Source: Pseudoalteromonas sp. EB27 (lineage in GTDB: Bacteria; Pseudomonadota; Gammaproteobacteria; Enterobacterales; Alteromonadaceae). From it: 64,000 nt of DNA. The stretch is taken from the NCBI RefSeq assembly GCF_001974875.1, contig NZ_MTQD01000021.1, positions 1 through 64,000 of the forward strand. The letters are read 5' to 3'. Of this stretch, positions 35,555 through 43,706 are shown in pieces (the stretch's first letter is position 1; each line of letters begins with the position of its first letter). Under the pieces are notes generated by a model that saw nothing but the letters and a program-made list of their open reading frames with translations, searched no databases and was not told the DNA's origin. The position numbers and the translations under genes were made by a program.

Positions 35555-36877
35555 ATGAATGCTGTTGTTATAGGCGTTATTTTAATGCTCGGGCTATCTC
35601 TGGCTCGCGTTAACGTCATTGTTGCCATGATCATAAGTGCTTTAGTTGCTGGTTTAACCGCAGGCTTGGGTATAAAAGAAAGTGTTGATGCATTTAATTC
35701 TGGCCTTTCTGCCGGAGCTGAAATTGCACTAAGTTATGCCATGCTTGGTGCGTTTGCCGTTGCTATTTCTAAGTCGGGTTTAACACGCATTCTCGCTGAT
35801 AAGTTACTTGCTAAAGTAAATGCTAAAGGCAGCGGGAATGAAACATTTTTAAGTTACTTCATTTTATTAATTATTTTAGGTTGTGCGATTTCTTCGCAAA
35901 ACTTAGTACCTGTACACATAGCGTTTATTCCTATTTTAATTCCACCGTTACTCGTTGTTTTTAATCAGCTAAGGTTAGACAGGCGTGCTATAGCATGTAT
36001 TTTAACATTTGGATTAGCAACCTCTTATATGGTTCTGCCTTATGGCTTTGGGGGTATTTACTTATATTCTATTTTGCATAAAAACCTGGTCGATAACGGC
36101 TTAGACATTGTAAATACACAAGTCCCTATGGCGATGATTATTCCTGCATTGGGTATGTTTATTGGATTACTTATTGCGGTATTTATTACCTACAAAAAAC
36201 GTCGTGAATACACAGAGCTCCCATTAACAACTGTGAGTAAATCTGCTGATGTCGAAAAGCCTAAAAAAGTGATGATTGTAGGACTTTGCGCTGTGTTAGC
36301 CTCACTTGTTGCACAAAACCTAAGTGGCTCAATGATTTTAGGTGGTCTAGTAGGTGTAATGATATTTAGTGTATTTGGTGTAGTTAAGTGGGAAGAAAAC
36401 GGCGACGTATTTAGTAAAGGCGTTGCGATGATGGCGATGATTGGTTTTATTATGATATCGGCACAAGGCTTTGCATCGGTTATGCAAGCTACTGGCGATG
36501 TAGCGAGCTTAGTACACAGTGGAGCCGCCCTTTTTGATGGTAATAAACCCCTTGCTGCAGGTGTTATTTTGTTAGTTGGTTTATTAATTACAATGGGAAT
36601 TGGTAGTTCGTTTTCAACAGTGCCTATTATTGCAACGTTGTTTGTACCTCTATGTTTAGACCTTGGCTTTTCTGTTATGGCTACCGCTGCACTTGTTGGT
36701 ACTGCGGGCGCTTTAGGTGATGCCGGATCTCCTGCTTCAGACTCAACGCTTGGCCCAACCTCAGGTTTAAATGCCGATGGTCAGCACGACCATATTAGAG
36801 ACTCTGTTATTCCAACGTTTATTCACTTTAACATTCCGCTGCTGATATTTGGCTGGATTGCAGCAATGGTGCTTTAA
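35555..36877 (+). CDS. NhaC-like Na+/H+ antiporter family transporter (YuiF type)
   Basis: 440-aa polytopic inner-membrane transporter with about eleven or twelve helices. Seen: N-terminal Na_H_antiport-type region (LMLGLSLARVNVIVAMIISALVAG); FFILL-like membrane helices; GIGSSFSTVPIIATLFVPL; GALGDAGSPASDSTLGPTSGLN, a conserved late motif of the YuiF group. Some members are amino-acid permeases, so the substrate is open. It begins 8 bases after the transglutaminase gene and may be in the same operon. A MITE-like repeat abuts its stop codon. Confidence 0.82.
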   Translation: MNAVVIGVILMLGLSLARVNVIVAMIISALVAGLTAGLGIKESVDAFNSGLSAGAEIALSYAMLGAFAVAISKSGLTRILADKLLAKVNAKGSGNETFLSYFILLIILGCAISSQNLVPVHIAFIPILIPPLLVVFNQLRLDRRAIACILTFGLATSYMVLPYGFGGIYLYSILHKNLVDNGLDIVNTQVPMAMIIPALGMFIGLLIAVFITYKKRREYTELPLTTVSKSADVEKPKKVMIVGLCAVLASLVAQNLSGSMILGGLVGVMIFSVFGVVKWEENGDVFSKGVAMMAMIGFIMISAQGFASVMQATGDVASLVHSGAALFDGNKPLAAGVILLVGLLITMGIGSSFSTVPIIATLFVPLCLDLGFSVMATAALVGTAGALGDAGSPASDSTLGPTSGLNADGQHDHIRDSVIPTFIHFNIPLLIFGWIAAMVL

Positions 36878-37067
36878 TACCAACCTGCATAAATCTTTGA
36901 TCAATTTAACGAATTAAATTGCACTATAACGTCGTTAAAAGTTTTTTATTTACGACTGCATGGATGCAGGAGGTAGAGCAATTGCCGAGAACAACTAGAT
37001 ATAAAAACTTTTGCCTAGCGTAATTTTCTTAACGTTAAATAGACCCCATATATAAGCAGATTGGTAT
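36877..37067. repeat. MITE-like inverted-repeat element
   Basis: 191-base noncoding unit with imperfect terminal inverted repeats (ATACCAACCTGCATAAAT at 36877-36894 and the complement of ATATAAGCAGATTGGTAT at 37050-37067; 14 of 18 positions match). It begins exactly at the last base of the transporter stop codon. Repeats of this style are, as I recall, dispersed in Pseudoalteromonas and related genomes. No transposase inside. Confidence 0.6.
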
Positions 37068-37119
37068 AAGTAGTATTCATGTAAGTATTAAAACATTTAA
37101 TTAAAAGCTGAAGATAACC

Positions 37120-37149
37120 AAAAAGGTATGTTAAAAGCATACCTTTTTA
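37120..37149. terminator. Terminator-like hairpin
   Basis: AAAAAGGTATG / CATACCTTTTT with a 7-base loop. It can work on both strands between the transporter and the convergent thioesterase gene. The rest of 37068-37340 holds no gene. Confidence 0.75.
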
Positions 37150-37340
37150 GTATCCAAATCCAACAACTCTCCCCCCTATCAATCCCACCAGTTTGATTAC
37201 TTTTTTTAGTTAATATTAACTCTGTTGTTGAGGTTATATTTAATAATCATTAAGTATGATGTGTTCTTTGTGGGTTTTTATATAAGCACCAACTAAGGTG
37301 CTCATATAACTTTACTCTATCTTGTATTTAAAGCTTTAAA

Positions 37341-37772
37341 TTAGTCAAAACCATAAATCATTTTATCGCATACTACCGGTGTTGGTCTGTGGTTATCATC
37401 AACTGCAACAAACGTAAAGCTACCACTAATGGCTGAGTGCTTATCGTCTCTGTGCATAGTTTCTAAGAGTATATCTACATCAACTTTTAAGCTTGTGTTA
37501 CCTACATGCACTACTTTAGCTATTAACTCTGCAAACGTACCTGCTGGTATCGCTTCTTTAAAATCAACTCTATCAGAGGATATAGTAACCAAAGGCTTAC
37601 GACAAAAACGAGTCGCCGCTATAAATGCAACTTCATCCATCCACGCCAGTGCATCACCACCAAATAATGTATTGTGATGATTGGTGCGCCCTGGAAACAC
37701 TGTTTTAGTTACCGATGTGGTTGAGTCTTCAATACGCTGAGCAATTATTGCATCGCGATTTACGTCAGTCAT
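37341..37772 (-). CDS. Hotdog-fold acyl-CoA thioesterase (YciA-like)
   Basis: 143-aa cytoplasmic hotdog thioesterase. Seen: FPGRTNHHNTLFGGDALAWMDEVAFIAATRF, with the conserved N/H and catalytic Asp of the acyl-CoA hydrolase family; DFKEAIPAGTFAELIAKVVHVGNTS; a C-terminal FTFVAVDDNHRP. It is the last gene of a minus-strand group after the M23 peptidase gene (5-base gap). Confidence 0.88.
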   Translation of the reverse strand: MTDVNRDAIIAQRIEDSTTSVTKTVFPGRTNHHNTLFGGDALAWMDEVAFIAATRFCRKPLVTISSDRVDFKEAIPAGTFAELIAKVVHVGNTSLKVDVDILLETMHRDDKHSAISGSFTFVAVDDNHRPTPVVCDKMIYGFD

Positions 37773-37777
37773 AATCT

Positions 37778-38596
37778 CTACTTTTTGTTTGCTAATGTAT
37801 CTTGCATTAATAATGCAGGATCAAGGCGTTCGCCTTTCCAGTTAAAACGCCAATCTAGGTGAGGACCCGTTACACGCCCTGTTGCACCAATTTCAGCCAC
37901 TTTGTTGCCTTGCGTTATTGTGTCACCCACTTTTACATTAAGCTTACTTAAATGAATGTAAGTTGAGGTAATACCATGACCATGATCAATAATTAATGTA
38001 CCGCCTGAGTAATATAAATCAGGTTCGGCATATACCACTGTGCCACTAATTGGAGCATAAACAGGAGAGCCTGTTTTATTAGCTATGTCTAAGCCAAAGT
38101 GTGGGCGACGAGGCTCGCCATTAAAATAACGTTGGCTGCCATAAACACCCGATATACGTCCTTCTGCAGGCTTTAACACAGGGTCTAAAAAGTACAGTAA
38201 ATCAGAGTCAACTTCTCTCGCTTTACGAACAGCAACAGCTTCGCGGCTTATACGTGCACTGACTTCTTTTGGCGGAGATACATACTTTTTAGCTACACCA
38301 GTAATTTTATCAATTTTGTACTCGCGCTTAGTAATAGCTATCGATTGTGAATGCGATTTACCATTGTTATCTACCCATTTTAAAGTATGAGTAGTATCAG
38401 CGTCACGACCAAAACCAAATACAAAATCACCATTTGGCGAAAGCTTTAAGCTTTTGCCATCTAAACTTACTGATTTAGCGTTTTCTAGCTTACCTGTAAC
38501 TAAACCGCCTTGTGTTAAATGCCCTTTTAACTCAAGCGCCATAGCACTAAAGCTAGCAGAAGCGACAAGCGCTGTTGCTATAAGTGTTTTAAACAT
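37778..38596 (-). CDS. M23 family metallopeptidase
   Basis: Secreted LytM-type protein, probably acting on peptidoglycan. Met at 38596 gives a clear signal peptide (MFKTLIATALVASASFSAMA); the ten residues before it would block that. Seen: helical linker; ISGVYGSQRYFNGEPRRPHFGLDIANKT with the HxxxD zinc site; IIDHGHGITSTYIHL; TGPHLDWRFNW, where the usual HLH third-ligand motif reads HLD. This variant occurs, to my knowledge, in a proteobacterial M23 subgroup, so activity remains possible. It overlaps the upstream PTPS-like gene by 8 bases. Confidence 0.88.
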   Translation of the reverse strand: MFKTLIATALVASASFSAMALELKGHLTQGGLVTGKLENAKSVSLDGKSLKLSPNGDFVFGFGRDADTTHTLKWVDNNGKSHSQSIAITKREYKIDKITGVAKKYVSPPKEVSARISREAVAVRKAREVDSDLLYFLDPVLKPAEGRISGVYGSQRYFNGEPRRPHFGLDIANKTGSPVYAPISGTVVYAEPDLYYSGGTLIIDHGHGITSTYIHLSKLNVKVGDTITQGNKVAEIGATGRVTGPHLDWRFNWKGERLDPALLMQDTLANKK

Positions 38597-39446
38597 AACT
38601 AATCGATCCTTTTCCAACCCCTTCATAAGCGGTAACTTTTACTGCTTTTTCTGGGTATTGGGCTTTAATTTGGCCAGCTACATGTTCAGCAATACATTCT
38701 ACAGTGGTGTCTACTGGTAAAATGTCACAACGAGACTCGCTTATAGCCATTTCAAAATAGCCTTGTGCCGATGTGTAAGCAAAACATACATCATCCGCTT
38801 TGGCTGTTAGGTGTTTTAAATCAGGTGCGTTAATTTGATCTTCACTAGTGGCTAAGTAAATATCTTCCCACTTTTGAGACCATTCTTTTTGCAAGCGCGG
38901 CATAGAGATGCCGTCTAGGCTAATACCAATTTGAGAACGATGCCCATGAATAATACGTTGGCAATTACCGTCATGCTTTTTAAGGCCATGGCTGTAATGA
39001 TAGTAAAAGCTCTGGCTGTGCTCAGGCTTAAGAGACAACTCAATTTTTTCTATGTTATCTGGTAGCTTTGGTAAAATAGTCGCAATTAAAAATTCAGTTA
39101 CCGATTCAACAGTGACTTCGTTTGCGTTAATCATGCAATAAGCTTGATGAGGAGCACTCATAGCCAAGTGGTTGTTTTCACCAAATGTACAGTCGAGTGT
39201 TTTATGCTCGTCAAATTCAGATACAGTGCCATTAAGGCCCGTAGGAATTGCTAATCGGTGATCAATACACTCATCTATAATGCCTTTAATTTGCTTTTTA
39301 ACTAAACCAAAGTCTAAAACCATAGACTCTTCGTTAAGTTTACCGTGCAAAGTTAAATCAACAATCCAGCTCTCGCCAACGGCGCCGCGTTTGTTACATA
39401 AGTAAGAAAAATCAATCACAGTTAGTGAGTTAACAAAAAGGATCAT
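38589..39446 (-). CDS. 6-pyruvoyl-tetrahydropterin synthase-like protein (duplicated QueD-like)
   Basis: 285-aa protein with two PTPS/QueD-like modules. Seen: N-terminal half GESWIVDLTLHGKLNEESMVLDFGLVKK with the LDF...DHR motif (ECIDHRLAIP) of the first module; C-terminal half with YYHYSHGLKKHDGNCQRIIHGHRS, carrying Cys and HGH residues like the QueD active site, and CIAEHVAGQIK. It may make a pterin or queuosine precursor, but its exact reaction is unproven. GGAAG precedes the ATG; it is coupled to the M23 gene by an 8-base overlap. Confidence 0.75.
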   Translation of the reverse strand: MILFVNSLTVIDFSYLCNKRGAVGESWIVDLTLHGKLNEESMVLDFGLVKKQIKGIIDECIDHRLAIPTGLNGTVSEFDEHKTLDCTFGENNHLAMSAPHQAYCMINANEVTVESVTEFLIATILPKLPDNIEKIELSLKPEHSQSFYYHYSHGLKKHDGNCQRIIHGHRSQIGISLDGISMPRLQKEWSQKWEDIYLATSEDQINAPDLKHLTAKADDVCFAYTSAQGYFEMAISESRCDILPVDTTVECIAEHVAGQIKAQYPEKAVKVTAYEGVGKGSISYV

Positions 39447-39593
39447 AAACTTCCTTTAGACTGGTTATAAGACAGTGCCAATTATAATGATTTCTGATTG
39501 TAATTGCGCGGTTTTATAGTGCAAAAACCAATCGCGCTGATTGATTGGTGATTTAATATGCAATATTTTGATTTTTTAACTGCTCCGAGTTGT

Positions 39594-39615
39594 TTAGCGT
39601 ACAAGTGTACGCTAA
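39594..39615. promoter_or_regulatory. FabR-like operator upstream of fabA
   Basis: Perfect 22-base inverted repeat TTAGCGTACA-AG-TGTACGCTAA, centred 46 bases upstream of the fabA start. It closely resembles the E. coli FabR operator form AGCGTACA-NN-TGTT(A/C)GCT as I recall it, and the location at fabA fits control of unsaturated fatty acid synthesis. Confidence 0.75.
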
Positions 39616-39649
39616 AGTACTTGGCAATTTCTAAGCGAAGATAAGTGTT

Positions 39650-40165
39650 ATGGAACCTAAAAATAGCTATACAAAAGAAGATTTGATCCTTTGCGGTCAA
39701 GGTGAAATGTTTGGTGAAGGCAACTGCCGTTTACCAAGTGACAACATGTTAATGATGGACCGCATTACCTCTATTACCGCTGATGGCGGAATTCATGGTA
39801 AAGGCGAGATTGTTGCTGAGCTTGATATTGACCCTAGCCTTTGGTTTTTCGATTGCCATTTTAAAGGCGACCCAGTAATGCCAGGTTGTTTAGGCTTAGA
39901 TGCTATGTGGCAACTAGTTGGTTTTTACTTAGGTTGGTCTGGTGGCCCTGGTCTTGGCCGCGCGCTAGGTGTGGGTGAAGTTAAATTTACTGGCCAAATT
40001 TTACCAACTAATAAAAAAGTAACTTACCGCCTTGTAATGAAACGCGTAATTAAACGTAAATTGTTTATGGGCGTTGCTGACGGCACTGTAGAAGTAGATG
40101 GCCGAGTAATCTACGAAGCAAAAGATTTAAAAGTGGGCTTGTTCCAAGACACTAGCGCATTTTAA
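39650..40165 (+). CDS. fabA: 3-hydroxyacyl-ACP dehydratase/isomerase FabA
   Basis: Hotdog-fold enzyme that dehydrates 3-hydroxydecanoyl-ACP and isomerises trans-2- to cis-3-decenoyl-ACP, starting unsaturated fatty acid synthesis. Seen: 171 aa, as in E. coli; LPSDNMLMMDRI; WFFDCHFKGDPVMPGCLGLDAMWQ with catalytic His (HFKGDPVMPG) and Asp (LGLDAM); RALGVGEVKFTGQ. Monocistronic with a FabR-like operator and a strong terminator. Confidence 0.97.
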   Translation: MEPKNSYTKEDLILCGQGEMFGEGNCRLPSDNMLMMDRITSITADGGIHGKGEIVAELDIDPSLWFFDCHFKGDPVMPGCLGLDAMWQLVGFYLGWSGGPGLGRALGVGEVKFTGQILPTNKKVTYRLVMKRVIKRKLFMGVADGTVEVDGRVIYEAKDLKVGLFQDTSAF

Positions 40166-40182
40166 TTTTTAAACGCACAAAC

Positions 40183-40211
40183 AAAAAGGCCTCCAATGTG
40201 GAGGCCTTTTT
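40183..40211. terminator. Bidirectional terminator between fabA and rmf
   Basis: AAAAAGGCCTCC / GGAGGCCTTTTT, perfect 12-base stem with A and T runs on both sides. It serves both convergent genes. Confidence 0.92.
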
Positions 40212-40232
40212 GCTTAAATTCGATTATTGATT

Positions 40233-40403
40233 TTAGGTTTTGTACATGTTGCGGTTTTCAATCGCTTCACGCCAACCCCCTAACCACTCTGATTTTGGAT
40301 CTACTTGTTGATAAGGGCATAGCTCTTTTGAGCGGCCTGCTAAACCTGCTTTAAAACCTTGAGAATGAGCTCTTTCTAAACGATCTCTTTTCTGTCTCTT
40401 CAT
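40233..40403 (-). CDS. rmf: Ribosome modulation factor Rmf
   Basis: Small basic protein of 56 aa that dimerises 70S ribosomes to 100S in stationary phase. Seen: MKRQKRDRLERAHSQGFKAG and CPYQQVDPKSEWLGGWREA, the conserved Rmf signature. Start at 40403 is supported by GGTGAGG upstream and by family length; the frame stays open upstream to 40505, but that extension is not part of Rmf. A long AT-rich 5' region (to 40802) separates it from the divergent acuR gene. Confidence 0.95.
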   Translation of the reverse strand: MKRQKRDRLERAHSQGFKAGLAGRSKELCPYQQVDPKSEWLGGWREAIENRNMYKT

Positions 40404-40779
40404 CGGTAATATCCTCACCTTTTTATTTATATATTGTGTAGCATTAGTGAAATCTACATTTAATGAATAGTTAATAAAAATGTAAAATTCAAATCGTAAA
40501 AGCAATTAAATTGTTTGACTTTAACTAAGCTGCTGATGCAAAAATGAATTAACATTTAAAAAAGTAAGTGGTCATACAACATTTAATTTGACCGGTTTTA
40601 TGCTAAATAAAATGCGACTCAATAATCGCTAAAATGTACTTAAGTACATAAATTACGACCTGAGTAATTTAACTAAGTTCCAAGCAAAAATGTAATCGTG
40701 ACACTTTTATTTCAGTTATTATTACTCGCCTAATTTAAACTATTTTTAAACAATTTAAATTTACACTTGATTATTTAAA
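40404..40779. other. Divergent intergenic region rmf / acuR
   Basis: About 375 AT-rich bases with no ORF of note. It must hold the rmf promoter (minus) and the acuR promoter (plus). No strong RNA structure was recognised. Confidence 0.45.
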
Positions 40780-40792
40780 GTCGATCGGTCTA
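40780..40792 (+). promoter_or_regulatory. Shared AcuR operator motif before acuR
   Basis: GTCGATCGGTCTA lies 10 bases before the acuR ATG. The 11-base core CGATCGGTCTA recurs at the same relative place before acuI (41465-41475). This fits TetR-type autoregulation and control of the downstream reductase. No Shine-Dalgarno is visible before acuR, so its mRNA may be leaderless or nearly so. Confidence 0.6.
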
Positions 40793-40802
40793 ATATATAC
40801 CT

Positions 40803-41438
40803 ATGAACAAAAATACATCAACACCAATACGCCGTGGTCGCCCACCTAAAATAGCCAGAGAGAACGCCGATACAAAAGCGTTACTTATTCGCACGGGCCT
40901 AGAAACACTAACCGAATTTGGTTTTAGCGCCACAGGCCTCGATACTATTTTAAAAAAAGCCGCTGTACCTAAAGGCTCTTTTTATCATTACTTTAAAAGT
41001 AAAGAAGCCTACGGTATTGCGTTAGTTGATGCATACGACAATTATTTTATTGCCAAGCTTACCTATTACTTACAGCAAGAAGATGTTCCCCCACTGGAGC
41101 GAATCGTTAATTTTACCCAAAGCGCAATTAAGGGGATGAAAAAATACGATTACAAACGTGGCTGCTTAGTCGGTAACTTAAACCAAGAGCTTAATCATTT
41201 AAGTGAAGAGTTTAAAACCAGATTAATGCAAAGCTACACCGCTTGGCAAAACCATGTAGAAGTTTGCTTAAACCAAGCTAAGCAGCAAGGCACTATTGCA
41301 AGCCATGTAAACACAAAATTAATGAGTGAGTACTTTTGGATTGGTTGGGAAGGTGCTGTTATGCGCGCCAAGCTCACTAAATCAAATACCCCACTTACTT
41401 TGTATACAGAAATGTTTTTACGCGCATTATTAACCTAA
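40803..41438 (+). CDS. acuR: TetR family regulator, AcuR-like
   Basis: 211-aa TetR repressor. Seen: basic RRGRPPKIARENADTKALLI lead; HTH TGLDTILKKAAVPKGSFYHYFKSKEAYG (about residues 45-70); C-terminal ligand domain with CLVGNLNQELNHLSEEFKTRL, typical of the AcuR/YafC-like subgroup. AcuR in Rhodobacter represses acuI and responds to acrylate. Its position directly before acuI supports the same role here. Ligand is inferred. Confidence 0.82.
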   Translation: MNKNTSTPIRRGRPPKIARENADTKALLIRTGLETLTEFGFSATGLDTILKKAAVPKGSFYHYFKSKEAYGIALVDAYDNYFIAKLTYYLQQEDVPPLERIVNFTQSAIKGMKKYDYKRGCLVGNLNQELNHLSEEFKTRLMQSYTAWQNHVEVCLNQAKQQGTIASHVNTKLMSEYFWIGWEGAVMRAKLTKSNTPLTLYTEMFLRALLT

Positions 41439-41462
41439 TGCGTTTTTACTTACCAATTAAAA

Positions 41463-41475
41463 GACGATCGGTCTA
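41463..41475 (+). promoter_or_regulatory. Shared AcuR operator motif before acuI
   Basis: GACGATCGGTCTA, second copy of the CGATCGGTCTA core, 12 bases upstream of the acuI start and just before its AAGGA ribosome-binding site. Confidence 0.6.
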
Positions 41476-41487
41476 AAAGGATATCCC

Positions 41488-42480
41488 ATGAGTAACCCAA
41501 TTAAAGCCATTGTTATTAATAAAGAAGATAATAACTATAGCGCTTCATTATCTACTATCGAACATAGTGATTTACCAAACGAAAACGTATCTATCGACGT
41601 GCTATACAGCACACTTAACTATAAAGATGGCTTAGCAATTACTGGCAAAGGCCCCGTTGTACGTAGTTTTCCTATGGTGCCAGGTATTGATTTAGTGGGT
41701 ACGGTTACAAGTTCCACCAGCGATGAATTTAAAAGCGGTGATAACGTAATATTAAATGGCTTTGGTGTAGGCGAAAAACATTGGGGTGGGCTTGCTCAAA
41801 AAGCGGCACTTAATAGCGACTGGTTAATCCCCTTGCCTGCTGGTATTTCACCAAAACAAGCCATGCAAATTGGTACAGCCGGTTATACCGCCATGCTAAG
41901 TGTTATAGCGCTTGAAAAACAGGGTATTACGCCTGAGTCTGGCGAAATACTGGTAACGGGTGCTAATGGTGGCGTAGGCAGCTTTGCTATTTATTTATTA
42001 AATCAACTTGGGTTTAACGTAACAGCAGCAACGGGCCGATTAGATCAAAGTGAGTATTTAAAAGAGTTAGGCGCTAAACACGTAATTGACAGAAATGAGC
42101 TTTCAAACCCAGGTAAGCCCCTTCAAAAAGAGCGCTTTGCTGCAGCAATAGACTCTGTAGGGAGCCATACACTTGCCAATATTTGTGCATCACTAAAATA
42201 TGGTGGCGTAGTAACCGCCTGCGGACTTGCACAAGGTATGGATTTATCAGGGTCAGTTGCGCCATTCATATTACGTGGCATATCGTTAATGGGGATTGAT
42301 AGCGTAATGCGCCCTAAAGCCGACAGAATCGAAGCATGGGATCGTTTAGCTAAATTAGTAAGCGCTGGTTATTTAGATAAAATCTCGACAGAAATATCTC
42401 TCGAACATGTAATTGATAACGCAGAGCAACTTATGGAAGGTAAAATTCGTGGTCGTGTTGTAGTTAATTGCCAAAGTTAA
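41488..42480 (+). CDS. acuI: Acrylyl-CoA reductase (NADPH) AcuI/YhdH
   Basis: 330-aa medium-chain dehydrogenase/reductase, zinc-free, that reduces toxic acryloyl-CoA to propionyl-CoA. It matters for DMSP/acrylate use in marine bacteria. Seen: VLYSTLNYKDGLAITGKGPVVRSFP; PGIDLVGTV; NGFGVGEKHWGGLAQ; cofactor motif VTGANGGVGSFAI; RLDQSEYLKELGAKHVIDR; end GRVVVNCQS. This is the AcuI/YhdH pattern. No DMSP lyase or CoA ligase gene is in the window. Confidence 0.92.
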   Translation: MSNPIKAIVINKEDNNYSASLSTIEHSDLPNENVSIDVLYSTLNYKDGLAITGKGPVVRSFPMVPGIDLVGTVTSSTSDEFKSGDNVILNGFGVGEKHWGGLAQKAALNSDWLIPLPAGISPKQAMQIGTAGYTAMLSVIALEKQGITPESGEILVTGANGGVGSFAIYLLNQLGFNVTAATGRLDQSEYLKELGAKHVIDRNELSNPGKPLQKERFAAAIDSVGSHTLANICASLKYGGVVTACGLAQGMDLSGSVAPFILRGISLMGIDSVMRPKADRIEAWDRLAKLVSAGYLDKISTEISLEHVIDNAEQLMEGKIRGRVVVNCQS

Positions 42481-42552
42481 GATATTTACTCTGTTAAAGC
42501 CTCGTTATTAAATTTATAATGCAATTTGTATTTTAATAACGAGGCAACACTT

Positions 42553-42969
42553 ATGAGCAACCAAGAACTTTTCAGTAATAACCCACTGCAAGGCGTAAAA
42601 TTAGAACAAGTGGTTGAAGAGCTGGTTGAACAATATGGGTGGGAACTCCTACACGCTTATTTACAACTTAACTGCTTTAAAAACAATCCTGATATAAAAT
42701 CCGCAGTTAAATTTTTACGTAAAACACAATGGGCACAAGAAAAAGTAGATAACTTTTACCTTTATCGTCTTAAAAACTTACCTAAGCCTGATGATGTTCA
42801 ATACGAATTGCCGCCACGAGATCGTGTGATCCCAGCTGATCATAAACCTGGTGAGCCATGTGAACTTAGCTTTGTTGACGCTAAACGTATTATAGAAAAG
42901 AAAGAATCAAAGCAACGTGCTCGCGATCGCAAACAGCGTTCAAACTCGAGTAACCCTTGGGGTAACTAA
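42553..42969 (+). CDS. DUF2132 / VF530 family protein
   Basis: 138-aa protein with the VF530 (DUF2132) domain in its first 75 residues: NNPLQGVKLEQVVEELVEQYGWELL, LNCFKNNPDIKSAVKFLRKTQWAQEKVDNFYLY. The family is of unknown function, with a suggested DNA-binding fold. A Pro-rich middle and a basic tail (KKESKQRARDRKQR) follow. ATG 42553 has GAGG upstream; the nine residues before it are not part of the family. Confidence 0.85.
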   Translation: MSNQELFSNNPLQGVKLEQVVEELVEQYGWELLHAYLQLNCFKNNPDIKSAVKFLRKTQWAQEKVDNFYLYRLKNLPKPDDVQYELPPRDRVIPADHKPGEPCELSFVDAKRIIEKKESKQRARDRKQRSNSSNPWGN

Positions 42970-42986
42970 AAACTTACTAATTTAAG

Positions 42987-43018
42987 GTCGAAGATCTATT
43001 TATAAGTAGCTCTTCGAC
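42987..43018. terminator. Hairpin between convergent genes
   Basis: GTCGAAGA / TCTTCGAC, perfect 8-base stem between the stops of the VF530 and DUF3859 genes. No long T run, so only a probable terminator. Confidence 0.5.
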
Positions 43019-43069
43019 TATCTTCTCATTAACTTCAATTATATCCGCGCTACATACAATAAATAACAA

Positions 43070-43501
43070 TCAATATCCCCGGTTTTTCCAAAAGTCTGTT
43101 TCAGTGCGCTCTGCCTCTAATGCCACGTTAAATGTCTTATCCGCAATAACTTTGCCATTAAGCTCAACCGTCATACGCCAATCACCCAATTTATTTTCTA
43201 TTGGCAGCCAAAGCGTATCGCCTAAGTAAAAGTTCCAATCGCTATTTTTAACGTATACATCGCCTTCAAATGGGTCCATTACATCGCCGTTACTATCTGG
43301 AATATCTGGATGGTAAATACAATAATGAAGCTTTTCGCCTTTACCTTTTTTAATATTTACGATTAAACCAAACTCAATATCTACCTCAGCTATTACATTT
43401 GTTGTAAATTGCTCTATTTGTGGCAACGCCTTACTTTCGCTATCCCACGTGGAGTAAATGCCGTGGCTTTGTAGCGTAACAACAGGTTTTATTTTAGCCA
43501 T
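43070..43501 (-). CDS. DUF3859 family protein
   Basis: 143-aa protein without a signal peptide. Seen: VTLQSHGIYSTWDSESKALP at the start; a central DIEFGLIVNIKKGKGEKLHYCIYHP; WRMTVELNGKVIADKTFNVA near the end. This beta-rich layout matches DUF3859, function unknown. It is a lone gene convergent with the VF530 gene. Confidence 0.75.
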   Translation of the reverse strand: MAKIKPVVTLQSHGIYSTWDSESKALPQIEQFTTNVIAEVDIEFGLIVNIKKGKGEKLHYCIYHPDIPDSNGDVMDPFEGDVYVKNSDWNFYLGDTLWLPIENKLGDWRMTVELNGKVIADKTFNVALEAERTETDFWKNRGY

Positions 43502-43706
43502 TAAGTTAGCCTTTTATATTACTTAACTATTGTTAGTTTAACTTTTTGAAATTTTAAAATAAAACACAATCCAATAAAGTTAAATTTCAACTTAGCGTTA
43601 ATAATCTGCCTATTTACATAATTGCTAATTTGTCATCATTGTTTACACACTATTTGCACAATTGCTGATTATTGTTTGATTAACTTAATTGATCAGGTAG
43701 GCAGCA

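Noticed and set aside
39482..39700. Minus-strand ORF over the fabA promoter
   Set aside because: It crosses the FabR-like operator and the fabA start, with no protein-like features.
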